From: an uncultured Aquimarina sp.
Lineage (GTDB): Bacteria > Bacteroidota > Bacteroidia > Flavobacteriales > Flavobacteriaceae
Length of the DNA: 64,000 nt
Assembly: GCA_947497175.1 (NCBI GenBank)
Contig: CANMFM010000003.1
Coordinates: forward strand, 186,001 to 250,000
Direction of reading: 5' to 3'
The position numbers and the translations under genes were made by a program. Of the stretch, positions 43,304-51,257 are shown piece after piece. Below the pieces are notes generated by a model. It did not search any database. It saw nothing but the letters and a program-made list of their open reading frames with translations, and was not told the origin of the DNA. Position 1 is the stretch's first letter. Each line of letters begins with the position of its first letter.

Positions 43304-43937
43304 CTTAATTATTGTAGATGATCATAAAATGTTTTTAGATGGAATATTAAGTATTTTAGAATCAGAAAGCCAATATGAAATATTGTTGACGGCAAAAAAT
43401 GGCAAACAAATTGCGAAATATATTGAGATCAACAAAGAAGAGCAAATAGATCTGGTTATCACAGATATTAGCATGCCCGAACTAGACGGCATAAGTCTCA
43501 ATAAAATTATCAAAGAGAACAACAAAAACATAAAAACCTTAGTTGTGAGCATGCATAGCGACCCAAACCTGATTGAAAAACTTGTATCAAATGATGTAGA
43601 CGGCTATATCTCTAAAAATGCTGAAAAACAGGAATTTTTAAAAGCTATTGAAACGATTTTAAAAGGCGAAAAATACTTCTCAAAACAAATTAAAGATATC
43701 TATCTCAAGAATAAGTTTTCAAAACAAAAAAAAGAAGAAATACAATTAACGGAAAGAGAAATAGATGTGATTACACTAATTGCCAAAGAATATACAACTC
43801 AGGAAATAGCTGATAAGCTTTTTTTAAGCAAGCACACCATCGAGAGCTACAGAAAAAATCTAATCTCTAAACTTAATGTAAGAAACCTGGCTGGCTTAAC
43901 AAAATATGCCTTGAAAATGAATTATGTAAAGCCCTAA
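43293..43937 (+). CDS. LuxR/NarL-family response regulator
   Basis: A 214-residue regulator. The receiver holds the acidic pair in IVDDHKMFLDG (about residues 7-17), the phospho-Asp in VITDISMPELDG (Asp about 57) and the conserved Lys in GYISKNA (about 109). The DNA-binding domain (about 148-210) reads LTEREIDVITLIAKEYTTQE then IADKLFLSKHTIESYRKNLI, a standard LuxR helix-turn-helix. Its start overlaps the kinase 3' end, so the two form a two-component system. A copy of the shared promoter element begins 17 bp after its stop codon. It is a candidate to bind that element; this is inference. Confidence 0.93.
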   Translation: MKYSLIIVDDHKMFLDGILSILESESQYEILLTAKNGKQIAKYIEINKEEQIDLVITDISMPELDGISLNKIIKENNKNIKTLVVSMHSDPNLIEKLVSNDVDGYISKNAEKQEFLKAIETILKGEKYFSKQIKDIYLKNKFSKQKKEEIQLTEREIDVITLIAKEYTTQEIADKLFLSKHTIESYRKNLISKLNVRNLAGLTKYALKMNYVKP

Positions 43938-43953
43938 ATGTTAATAAAATAAA

Positions 43954-44001
43954 AATCACTGAAAACAGGGGCCTATATTAGAAAGTAAAGCCCGATTTTA
44001 G
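43954..44001 (+). promoter_or_regulatory. Shared promoter module, copy 10 (peptide gene)
   Basis: AATCACTGAAAACAGGGG at 43954-43971 matches 16 of 18 positions. The box at the standard distance (43994-44001) is GATTTTAG, which keeps A and TTT of TAnnTTTG but is weak. It lies between the LuxR regulator and the GG-leader peptide gene, whose ATG is 24 bp beyond the box. Confidence 0.6.
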
Positions 44002-44024
44002 TCATTAATTTTAAAAAGTAGGAT

Positions 44025-44192
44025 ATGAAAACCCTAAAATCAAAAAATTGGAAAAACGCAACTATTTTATCAAAACAATCATTAAATAAGGTATATGGGG
44101 GAGTTCTCATACTTCCCGGTATAGAAGGTCCAACACGTCCAGGATTTGATTTAGATATTGGCATACCGACTGATGATAATTTTGGAAGTTAA
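44025..44192 (+). CDS. GG-leader peptide precursor
   Basis: A 55-residue peptide. Its N-terminal 26 residues (MKTLKSKNWKNATILSKQSL then NKVYGG) have the leader pattern of Bacteroidetes natural-product precursors: a basic start, LSKxxL and a VxGG cleavage end. The remaining 29 residues (VLILPGIEGPTRPGFDLDIG and IPTDDNFGS) are acidic and contain no Cys, so lanthionine rings are excluded. No modifying enzyme or C39 exporter is in the window. Its position right after a sensor kinase and regulator suggests a signal or a bacteriocin-like product. A GGAT-type ribosome site precedes the ATG. Confidence 0.75.
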   Translation: MKTLKSKNWKNATILSKQSLNKVYGGVLILPGIEGPTRPGFDLDIGIPTDDNFGS

Positions 44193-44221
44193 ATAAAATT
44201 ATAACAGCCCCCATAGTGGTT

Positions 44222-44255
44222 AAGATCGTATTTATAAAATACGATCTTATTTTTT
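44222..44255 (+). terminator. Strong intrinsic terminator of the peptide gene
   Basis: AAGATCGTATTT (44222-44233) pairs with AAATACGATCTT (44237-44248), a 12-bp stem with a 3-nt loop, followed by ATTTTTTT. It ends the peptide transcript about 30 nt beyond the stop codon, so the peptide is probably a monocistronic message. Confidence 0.9.
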
Positions 44256-44329
44256 TAAAACCAGTATTATATCAATATATGAAAAGAATAGGGGTTTAAG
44301 AAATATTCCCTTATTTTCGGGGTATTTAT

Positions 44330-44377
44330 TTTCACTGATAACAGTGTATTACCCTCGCCTTGAAAACACTAATTTAG
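44330..44377 (+). promoter_or_regulatory. Shared promoter module, copy 11 (palindromic form)
   Basis: TTTCACTGATAACAGTGT (44330-44347) contains the perfect inverted repeat CACTG-ATAA-CAGTG. TAATTTAG at 44370-44377 is 22 nt away and one mismatch from TAnnTTTG. It reads toward the membrane-protein gene at 44486. Confidence 0.65.
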
Positions 44378-44485
44378 CTGAAAATAAAACACATCAAAAC
44401 TAATCGAAATTCTAATTACCCCTTAGACATAAAACACTATTAACAAAAAGTTAAAAATCGAAACCTTGATTAAAATTGAAATATT

Positions 44486-44896
44486 ATGACCTGGGGAATG
44501 GCCTTAATTTTATTAAGCATTATTGCAATACCGTCTCTTTTTCTTTCAAAAGAACCCAATGCAGTAGAACTTTTAGAAAAGACAGAATTATACCAAGGAT
44601 TAATTGGTTTGGGGGCTTGTCTTTTTGGAATTTTAGGGATTGTTGATTTTGTTTTAGAAATAGAGAAGCTACACAGTAATATAATCTGGTATGTATCTCT
44701 GCTTATAGGAAATATTACTTCTATTATTCTTGGGTTTATGTTAGGTTGCAGCTTAATCAATAAAATTTTATTCACTAATAGTTTGAGAAAAGCACGCATT
44801 ATAAGATCCAAATTAGCCCCAAAGCAAGGAAAACTAGGGATTATTGGTTTTTTTATTGGTACTTGGGTCGTGATTGCATCATTCTTATTCCTATGA
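44486..44896 (+). CDS. Four-helix membrane protein, 136 aa
   Basis: Four hydrophobic helices are visible: MALILLSIIAIPSLF, LIGLGACLFGILGIVDFVL, WYVSLLIGNITSIILGFMLG and IIGFFIGTWVVIASFLFL. A basic loop (TNSLRKARIIRSKLAPKQGK) lies before the last helix. No family is recognised. It has its own copy of the shared promoter and about 100 nt of untranslated leader. It is the next gene after the GG-leader peptide and could be an immunity or export partner for it; this is guessed from position only. Confidence 0.7.
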   Translation: MTWGMALILLSIIAIPSLFLSKEPNAVELLEKTELYQGLIGLGACLFGILGIVDFVLEIEKLHSNIIWYVSLLIGNITSIILGFMLGCSLINKILFTNSLRKARIIRSKLAPKQGKLGIIGFFIGTWVVIASFLFL

Positions 44897-45265
44897 TCAT
44901 ATAATTATCAATAATCAAATGAAGTACACACAATGCACTTATACTTTGTTGTTTTTGGTATAGTTATTAAATACGCTAACCTCAATTCGAAATTACTTCG
45001 CAACCAAAAAAAATCATCTTTATCATTCTTATCAAGAGCTATTCACTTCACAATGAAAAGTATCAAAAACGCTTAACCAAAAACCCTATAAACAATTATT
45101 ACTACTCACCCCTACAATCAATAAAAAAACGTATATTAATTATATCAAGATTTCTAATAAACAACATTCCAAAAAAACCTCAGACCCATTTAACTATCTA
45201 AGGTTTATTTTTATATTAATAGACACAAAGATAACTTAACCGTCACTTGCCTTTCCTCTTTATAT
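44897..45265. other. Intergenic region between convergent units
   Basis: About 370 bp. It contains a hairpin with T-tract at 45171-45205 and otherwise short frames with many stops. No RNA gene seen. Confidence 0.5.
45171..45205 (-). terminator. Intrinsic terminator of the broken lipoprotein gene
   Basis: On the minus strand AACCTTAGA and TCTGAGGTT pair (one G-T) around a 12-nt loop and are followed by TTTTT. It is 60 nt beyond the stop codon of the 45266-46051 gene. Confidence 0.6.
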
Positions 45266-46051
45266 TTAATCACATATCCCTATGAAATCTAGAAAAGGAA
45301 TGACAATTTCGTTTCCGCTATTATCCATAATGTACACTTGACCTTCTACAATCTCATTACCGGGAACCGGTGTTCCAGAAGGTGGTTCTTGCCTAAAGAT
45401 TAAATCTTGATCACGATTATCTGTAATATTCAAATAAAACCGAATAGATGAAGTGTAGTCGAAAAGGTTTGCAGGATCCCTCCCGTAGCACAATCTAGAA
45501 TTTATTCCTCTGAAATCTATTCCTCCTTCTCTTCTATAAAAATCATATACCTCTGGAAAATCTGGATTTTCGCCCACCGTTGGCTTTATGTTATCTTGCA
45601 CACAACTCGAATAATTAAACTCACGCCATTGCAACCATGAGGTATTACTACTTCTAAAAAATGCCGGCGCATTATTGCCAGGATTCCAAACAGGAAGAGC
45701 AAGTTCAAGTCCCCTTGAAATATCCTGAATATAAATAAAATTTACTCTTTCAAAAAGCAAGTAAAAATAGAACAATTCCCTATTGAATTCATCTTTTTCA
45801 ATAATTATCCTTGAAATTTCATCAAATACAAAAGTTAATTTCCCAAAAGAAGTGGTATTCCAAACTTTAGTAATTTTTTATTTAGGGTTAGGTAAAGAAA
45901 TGGTCTTAGAACCTGAAGAAGAATTTTCAATTTCAAACACTTCTATTGGCATGATTTCAGAATTTGTTAATTCCTGATCTTCATCTCCCGTTGTGCAGGA
46001 ATGAAATAACACAATAATAATAAACAAACTAATACTACGAATTTGTTTCAT
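45266..46051 (-). pseudogene. Lipoprotein gene interrupted by an in-frame TAA
   Basis: One frame of 262 codons runs from ATG 46051 to 45266. It starts MKQIRSISLFIIIVLFHSCT, a lipoprotein signal with lipobox FHSC (Cys19). A TAA at 45878-45880 (codon 58) splits SLPNPK from KITKVWNTTSFGKL. The rest (LPVWNPGNNAPAFFRSSN, FYRREGGIDFRGINSRLCYG) looks well preserved. The upstream promoter element is also degenerate. A downstream internal start would lack the signal peptide. The family was not identified. Confidence 0.78.
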
Positions 46052-46084
46052 AATTTTTTTACGTAAATAATATTTTTAAAAAAA

Positions 46085-46132
46085 CAAAGTTGTCCGAATC
46101 TTTTTAGCAAAAAACCACTGTTTTTCGTAAAA
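46085..46132 (-). promoter_or_regulatory. Degenerate copy of the shared promoter module
   Basis: CCACTGTTTTTCGTAAAA (46115-46132) matches only 14 of 18 positions, but CAACTTTG on the minus strand at 46085-46092 keeps the 22-nt spacing and is one mismatch from TAnnTTTG. It lies 63 bp before the start of the broken lipoprotein gene. Confidence 0.5.
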
Positions 46133-46393
46133 CTCAAAGAAATTTGCACCATCGCAACAGTTCCTTAAAACAAATTATCAAAAGGACAAAAATGTAAGAA
46201 AATGTTTATTCTAAAAACAAAAGGCAGTAAACACCCAACGACTGCGCTCTTATAAACTAAAAGATAAATTCGCTACTTATGAAACCTATAATCAGATTGA
46301 AACATTAATTTACATGGTAGTCCTTATAACATTTTACGATTCGTCCTAACTGGATAATCATTAAAATCCTAACACACAAGATGGTATATGAAT

Positions 46394-46441
46394 TTTCACT
46401 GAAAACAGGGATAATGAATACTAACAACATTGTTAACTTTG
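46394..46441 (+). promoter_or_regulatory. Shared promoter module, copy 12
   Basis: TTTCACTGAAAACAGGGA (46394-46411) matches 17 of 18 positions. TAACTTTG at 46434-46441 is a full match to TAnnTTTG and 22 nt away. The gene behind it starts at 46563, so the untranslated leader is over 110 nt. Confidence 0.75.
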
Positions 46442-46562
46442 TTCACTCCAACAAAACCATAAAGCACAACAAAAAATAAATACGTTATCAACTGCTTAAT
46501 AATGTATTTTTATACTTGTTTTACTTAAAACATTAAAAGAATTTGAATATAAAACAGAAAAC

Positions 46563-46979
46563 ATGGAAGAGTTGAAAAAACCCTACAACTGGAGACTTCA
46601 TTTAATGAGAGGACTCTTTTTTTTAAATGTCATCAGTCTTGCCTATGACAATTGGTCAACTATTTTGTTTCCTAAGGAGCAAATGGATACACTGACTGGT
46701 GTAGCAATTAGTTTTTGGGCAGGATTTTCCTTATTAAATTTTATAGGCATAAGGTTTCCTCTCAAGATGCTACCAATATTATTACTTCAATTGCTTTATA
46801 AATCCGCTTGGATTATTGGAACTTATCTACCAGCAAAAAACTCTGGACTTTTAAATGAAGGATTGAAAGAATTCTTCTGGATTTGTATTGGTGGGATTGT
46901 TTTTAACGTATTGATAATTCCTTGGGGTTATGTATATCGTGAGTATATTAAAAACTTTTTAAGATTTAAAAATAAGTAA
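46563..46979 (+). CDS. Four-helix membrane protein, 138 aa
   Basis: A small inner-membrane protein. Hydrophobic helices lie near residues 15-32, 45-62, 66-88 and 105-125 (WICIGGIVFNVLIIPWGYVY). The first 12 residues are polar (EELKKPYNWRLH) and the last ones are basic (NFLRFKNK), consistent with both ends inside. No named family is recognised. It is transcribed from the shared promoter module and resembles the gene at 44486 in size and topology, though no sequence match is evident by eye. Confidence 0.75.
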   Translation: MEELKKPYNWRLHLMRGLFFLNVISLAYDNWSTILFPKEQMDTLTGVAISFWAGFSLLNFIGIRFPLKMLPILLLQLLYKSAWIIGTYLPAKNSGLLNEGLKEFFWICIGGIVFNVLIIPWGYVYREYIKNFLRFKNK

Positions 46980-47101
46980 AAATTAAGACTAGAAAGGTGA
47001 TTTTAGTTGGTTTCGATCTTTCGATTGGATCAAAATAAAAACAAGTAAAACCTTTCCATACAAAAGTTGATGAAGTTATTTCCCTTAAAGACCATAATGA
47101 A

Positions 47102-47851
47102 GTGAAAAGCGGAGACATTTATATAGGCATAGTAGAAGAAACAGGTGTAAGAAGAATTTTATTCAAAAACGAGAATTTCATTGCATTTAATCTTTGTGCC
47201 TATATTTATAATGATCAGCTTAAAGAAGAAGAGACAACCGTTTATATGAAAATCCCCACCTATGATTACACAATTGAAGGTCTGAAGCCATTAACAATAG
47301 TCGAATTTATAGGAGAAAAAATACAGCATTCGGATTCCAATAGAATTGATTTATATGCAATCATTAATACGACGGTCCAAAATACAACGCTACAAAAGTT
47401 TTTAGAAAAAAGACAAGAGTCTATTATATTTAAAAGTGATTTTTTTGGTGACTTTTACTGGTGCCCCGAACCTTATTGGTTTGAAATTAAGACTAGATGG
47501 ATCAGTAACGAAATTAGACTTTTTTTATCAGGAAATCTGAAAGAGGTTCCAGATATGGAATTATCTGCTATTAAATTGTTTGAAAGACAAGATTATTTGG
47601 ACTTAAGATTTAAGGAAAAAATCTCAAAAGAGCTATTAAAAATAATAAACGATAGACTAGATAGCAACAAAAAGCTCTTTACAATGCATGAATTTCAAAA
47701 CAGAATAAATTTAAAAGATTTAATAATTGGTAAGAATGGTTTCTTTGAGGCTCGCTATAGTAATGACTCAACCCTACTACCATGGAAACATTCTATAGGC
47801 ATATATGGAAATCTAAATAAAGATTTAAATGAACTCCAAATTATAGGATAA
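47102..47851 (+). CDS. Hypothetical protein, 249 aa, possibly 5'-truncated
   Basis: A cytosolic protein without recognised domain (GDIYIGIVEETGVRRILFKN, DFYWCPEPYWFEIKTRWISN). The only clean start is GTG 47102. Coding-like sequence in the same frame continues upstream (FHTKVDEVISLKDHNEVKSG) to a TAA at 47036, so the original protein was probably longer and the present start may be non-functional. It follows the 46563-46979 gene by 120 bp on the same strand. Confidence 0.55.
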   Translation: MKSGDIYIGIVEETGVRRILFKNENFIAFNLCAYIYNDQLKEEETTVYMKIPTYDYTIEGLKPLTIVEFIGEKIQHSDSNRIDLYAIINTTVQNTTLQKFLEKRQESIIFKSDFFGDFYWCPEPYWFEIKTRWISNEIRLFLSGNLKEVPDMELSAIKLFERQDYLDLRFKEKISKELLKIINDRLDSNKKLFTMHEFQNRINLKDLIIGKNGFFEARYSNDSTLLPWKHSIGIYGNLNKDLNELQIIG

Positions 47852-48475
47852 TAAGATTTATTTATTTGCTGCCACAAAGTGAAATGATGCACACAAACAT
47901 TTGTTCATGGGCCTTCACACTATTATTTACTCACATTGAGTAAACTACTATTACTTAAACTTAACTTTCCAAAAGCACTAAATAATTGTATAGAAGCAGA
48001 AGTACATAGGAAATTTCAAATCATATTTATTAATTTTAAAAAAAAACCATGATGTATAAGATCCGATTATAATAATAAAATGTTTTTTTTAATTAAGTTA
48101 TTCTTATAATCCCAAATTTATAGTAAAGAAGAACATCTCTAACTACCTAAAATATCAAACAATCTAAAATTTATCATACTTGAAAAGTAATCTGAAGTTA
48201 CAAGCAGGTCAGAGTTTTGATTTCATTCAAAAATATTACTTAAACAAAAATTATTCATAACATAATAAGTTATAAAAAAAGAACCTACTATTATATACCA
48301 TAAATAACTGATAATATATAATATAAATAGGTTTTTCCTTAATTCGGTATCTAACTTACTTATACAACCAACAATGTATTAATATTCTTCTATCAACTAC
48401 AACCGCACCGTATTCTATTCTCCCTACTCTATTTTGCATTTACATCACACCAATTAACCCAAGGAGGCACTGGTA
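47852..48475. other. Intergenic region without a recognised gene
   Basis: More than 600 bp of A+T-rich sequence between convergent genes. All frames are short and no homology-like stretch is apparent. No RNA gene or promoter element was seen. Confidence 0.5.
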
Positions 48476-49171
48476 CTACAACACTTTTAAAATAAGACTC
48501 TTAAGAAGTTCATCAGGAATTTCTTCAGCTTTAACATCAGTAAATGGAAAATGAATTAACAATGTCATTTCTTTTTTAATCACCTCAAATTTTGAACTTT
48601 CAACAAATTCCACCTCTTTAAAAAGAGAAGACCAACTTTCTTGAGCATCTTCTGATTCTAATACGTCCAAAACTACCCGATGAATGGTTCCTGTCAATTG
48701 TAGCAATCTTCCTAATTGCTGTCCGTCCTCCGGTAGCTCAAAACCTTGTACACATACTTCAATTTTACATTGTTTGTAAATTGTATTTTCAAACTCTTTA
48801 AACGCCTTTCGAACCTGAAATTTTCCCGACTTATCGTATACTTTCGTTTTTATGGGGACTCGTTTTGAAAGTATATCTATTATAACCTCCTCATTAGTAT
48901 CCATAAACTCTACATACTCTACCATTTCCAAATTTATATGTAAAATATTACTTATACCTATACCATTAGAATTATAATCATCTATAAGTTTTAGATAAAG
49001 AATAGTTCCTTCCCCTGATAAATCATCAATTTTAAAAGGAATACCCTTTAAATTACTTCCGGATTTTGATTTGATCAAAATCAGGGTAATTATTTTTTTA
49101 TTGATAATATACGAAAGAAGTTCCCGTTTACTATAAATGGGAACCTCATATAAAGTTTCACTTACCTTCAA
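48476..49171 (-). CDS. Hypothetical protein, 231 aa
   Basis: A cytosolic protein of unknown family. Features are RELLSYIINKKIITLILIKS near the start and an acidic, beta-rich middle (VEYVEFMDTNEEVIIDILSK). The tail (LLIHFPFTDVKAEEIPDELL) is also regular. It is preceded by the 49177-49587 gene with only 5 nt between, so the two are one operon. No signal peptide. No function can be given. Confidence 0.65.
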   Translation of the reverse strand: MKVSETLYEVPIYSKRELLSYIINKKIITLILIKSKSGSNLKGIPFKIDDLSGEGTILYLKLIDDYNSNGIGISNILHINLEMVEYVEFMDTNEEVIIDILSKRVPIKTKVYDKSGKFQVRKAFKEFENTIYKQCKIEVCVQGFELPEDGQQLGRLLQLTGTIHRVVLDVLESEDAQESWSSLFKEVEFVESSKFEVIKKEMTLLIHFPFTDVKAEEIPDELLKSLILKVL

Positions 49172-49176
49172 AGGAT

Positions 49177-49587
49177 CTATAAATTCTTTTCTAACACCTC
49201 GGTCAGAGCACCCGTTCTTTCCTCTACAAAATCAGCATTCATATATGACGAATGATCGATAACTAACACTCCATTTTCGAACTTGTACGTGTTACGAGCA
49301 GATGAGTTATCACTTTCATCTTTAATGACTATTTTATGAAGGGAGTCTTTGAGAGCTTCTTTTCCCATGTCATCTTCGGCAATAGATTTTAAAGCCCCCA
49401 GAAGAGGTTGAAAATAAACCTTTGAAAATGTAGTATCCCAAATATCAGAATACTCATTTGACATTAAACTATTCCAATCTACATCAAATTCTATGTTAAA
49501 CCCAATTAATTGATTAATTTCTGACACCAAATTTTTGTACGCCCCTTCTTGAAATTCTTTTATTATTCTTCTTTCTGCTAAACCCAT
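49177..49587 (-). CDS. Hypothetical protein, 136 aa
   Basis: A cytosolic helical protein (LAERRIIKEFQEGAYKNLVS, SDIWDTTFSKVYFQPLLGAL) ending in a beta hairpin with ARNTYKFENGVLVIDHSSYM. I do not recognise the family. It is the first gene of a two-gene operon with 48476-49171 (gap 5 nt). About 370 bp of featureless sequence lies upstream. Confidence 0.65.
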   Translation of the reverse strand: MGLAERRIIKEFQEGAYKNLVSEINQLIGFNIEFDVDWNSLMSNEYSDIWDTTFSKVYFQPLLGALKSIAEDDMGKEALKDSLHKIVIKDESDNSSARNTYKFENGVLVIDHSSYMNADFVEERTGALTEVLEKNL

Positions 49588-49955
49588 TTATTGAAATAAA
49601 TTTATTATTAAACCTAATTTTAGGTCAAAAATCAGCCTTTATTCTTTAATACTATTGTTTAAAAAGGAATATTACTTATTCTAAAAGTTGCATCCATAGT
49701 TTAGAATAAACCTAATTCACAGAACTAATATTGCGATATAAACCTAAGGCGTTCTGAATATCACCACAAATTGTCAACAAAATTATAAGATATCTATATT
49801 TTCGATTTTAGCATATAAGGCATTGAAACCAAACATGAGCTCGATCTAGGCTATTATAGTTGAAGATTTATATTCAAAATTTGAAAACTGCTATGTTTGT
49901 TTTTAAATTGAAAAGTTTTGACCAAGACTTAAATCTAAATAATATATAATCCAAA
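49588..49955. other. Intergenic region without a recognised gene
   Basis: About 370 bp upstream of the two-gene hypothetical operon. No copy of the shared promoter element, no RNA gene and no coding-like stretch seen. Confidence 0.5.
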
Positions 49956-50429
49956 CTAGAGACAAATTTCTAAAAACGAGCTTAACCCATTACTTGATTT
50001 AATTCTGTTCGAATTTAACAATATCCTAGTCTGAGAAACAATGATTTCATTTGCTTCGTCAAGAATTGAATTATCAAAACTTTTAAGGTAAATCTCGGTA
50101 ATTTTGATAGAATGGTACCCTAAATTTTCACTTATCACTTCTGTTGGAACGCCTTTTTCTATGGCATTGATAACCCGTGAATGCCTTATATAATGAGATT
50201 TAAGTAGCTCTTTTAGCCCTGTATCTTTTGCGATTACTTTACAAAGTTCATTAACCAATCTTCGATTAAAGCGATACATCTTGAAATCTAAAACAGATCC
50301 GTCGCAACCAATAGGAAAAATAAAATCCTCAGACTGCTTAACAACTAGATAATAGTCTAAAATTGGACGAAATTTATTAGTTATTTTTACGGATAATTTA
50401 TCACTGGTCTTACTGCATTCATAAAAAAC
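49956..50429 (-). pseudogene. Tyrosine recombinase (phage-type integrase), C-terminal remnant
   Basis: A 158-codon frame without a start codon at its beginning (it opens after a TAG at 50430-50432). It contains the middle and end of the catalytic domain: YECSKTSDKLSVKITNKF, then LKSHYIRHSRVINAIEKGVP (His-x-x-Arg box) and TEVISENLGYHSIKITEIYL with the catalytic Tyr near the end. The N-terminal SAM-like domain and the first catalytic Arg are missing. It is related to the Bacteroidetes transposon-type integrases, not to IntI. It is a relic of an earlier mobile element. Confidence 0.78.
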
Positions 50430-50815
50430 CTATCTACTCTTATGTTTTTTATTCTCAATTTTTTAAAATCAATGTGGTTCATACCCCACACTTGAACATG
50501 CTGAGTAGATTATTCTTATTATGAATGCTATAAAAACCTTCTTTAGGCAGAGCTTTCTTTTTGGTGTGTCTTGAGAAAGGTATCTTATAGTACCGAAATG
50601 GATTTTCTACCAGTTTAAGTGATTTTATTTCGGTGCTTATTTGAATTAATAATATTTTAGAACACTGATAATCATATTTTTATTAATTAAAAGATAGTTC
50701 CTCTTTCTCCGTAAAAAGTCCTACAAAAGGCAACAAAAACCCTGTAAATAATTGATTTACAGTGTTTTCTTTTTTTGGTAGACAAAATCGTTGACAGTAC
50801 ACTTACTTATAAAGT
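50430..50815. other. Intergenic region without a recognised gene
   Basis: About 385 bp between the integrase relic and the DUF5655 relic. The frame upstream of the integrase relic holds several stops (for example TAG at 50430). The rest is featureless by eye. Confidence 0.5.
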
Positions 50816-51163
50816 TTAAATTGCCTGTTTAATCAAACTCATAATATATTCCAAATCATCTGTATTCTTGATAACTAATTCATAATCATCATTACCCCAA
50901 TGACCTGTATTCGAAATATCACGCATAATCATTTTTGGGTCGTCTAACGTACCTTTTGTTAGATTTATGAATACTTTTAAACCTTTCTTAAGTAATACAA
51001 TATCTGCTATGTTTTTTACTCTTTTTGAAGGCTATGTATAACTTTTTAGGCTGAATTTCAATATCATCAGCCAGATTCACTATTGCATCTCTAAAAGCCC
51101 CGTATAATTCAATTATATCATCTGATTTATTCGTCGTCTGATCTTCTTCGGTATAAACTTTTA
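50816..51163 (-). pseudogene. DUF5655 domain gene, truncated and frameshifted
   Basis: The minus strand carries the end of a DUF5655 protein: DDIIELYGAFRDAIVNLADD, then PKKLYIAFK, a frameshift near 51025, and KNIADIVLLKKGLKVFINLT, DDPKMIMRDISNTGHWGNDD and YELVIKNTDDLEYIMSLIKQ to a stop at 50816. The N-terminal part is absent. DUF5655 sits in putative transport or restriction-associated proteins of unknown function. It cannot be functional as it stands. Confidence 0.75.
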
Positions 51164-51257
51164 TCTCTTAAGTCAATCTAATTTTCAAAGTCAATATTTT
51201 TGAAAATACTTTGTCAAATACAAGTATTTAATTAAATTTCAACTCAAATAGTTTTTA

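Noticed and set aside
49956..50429. An integron integrase to go with the attC-like sites.
   Set aside because: The remnant is of the Bacteroidetes transposon or phage type, lacks the IntI-specific patch as far as can be seen, is truncated and lies 19 kb from the array.
13909..51163. Programmed recoding of stop codons to explain the in-frame stops.
   Set aside because: All three stop codons occur, with no shared context or structure, and several of the same genes also carry frameshifts. Ordinary decay is simpler.
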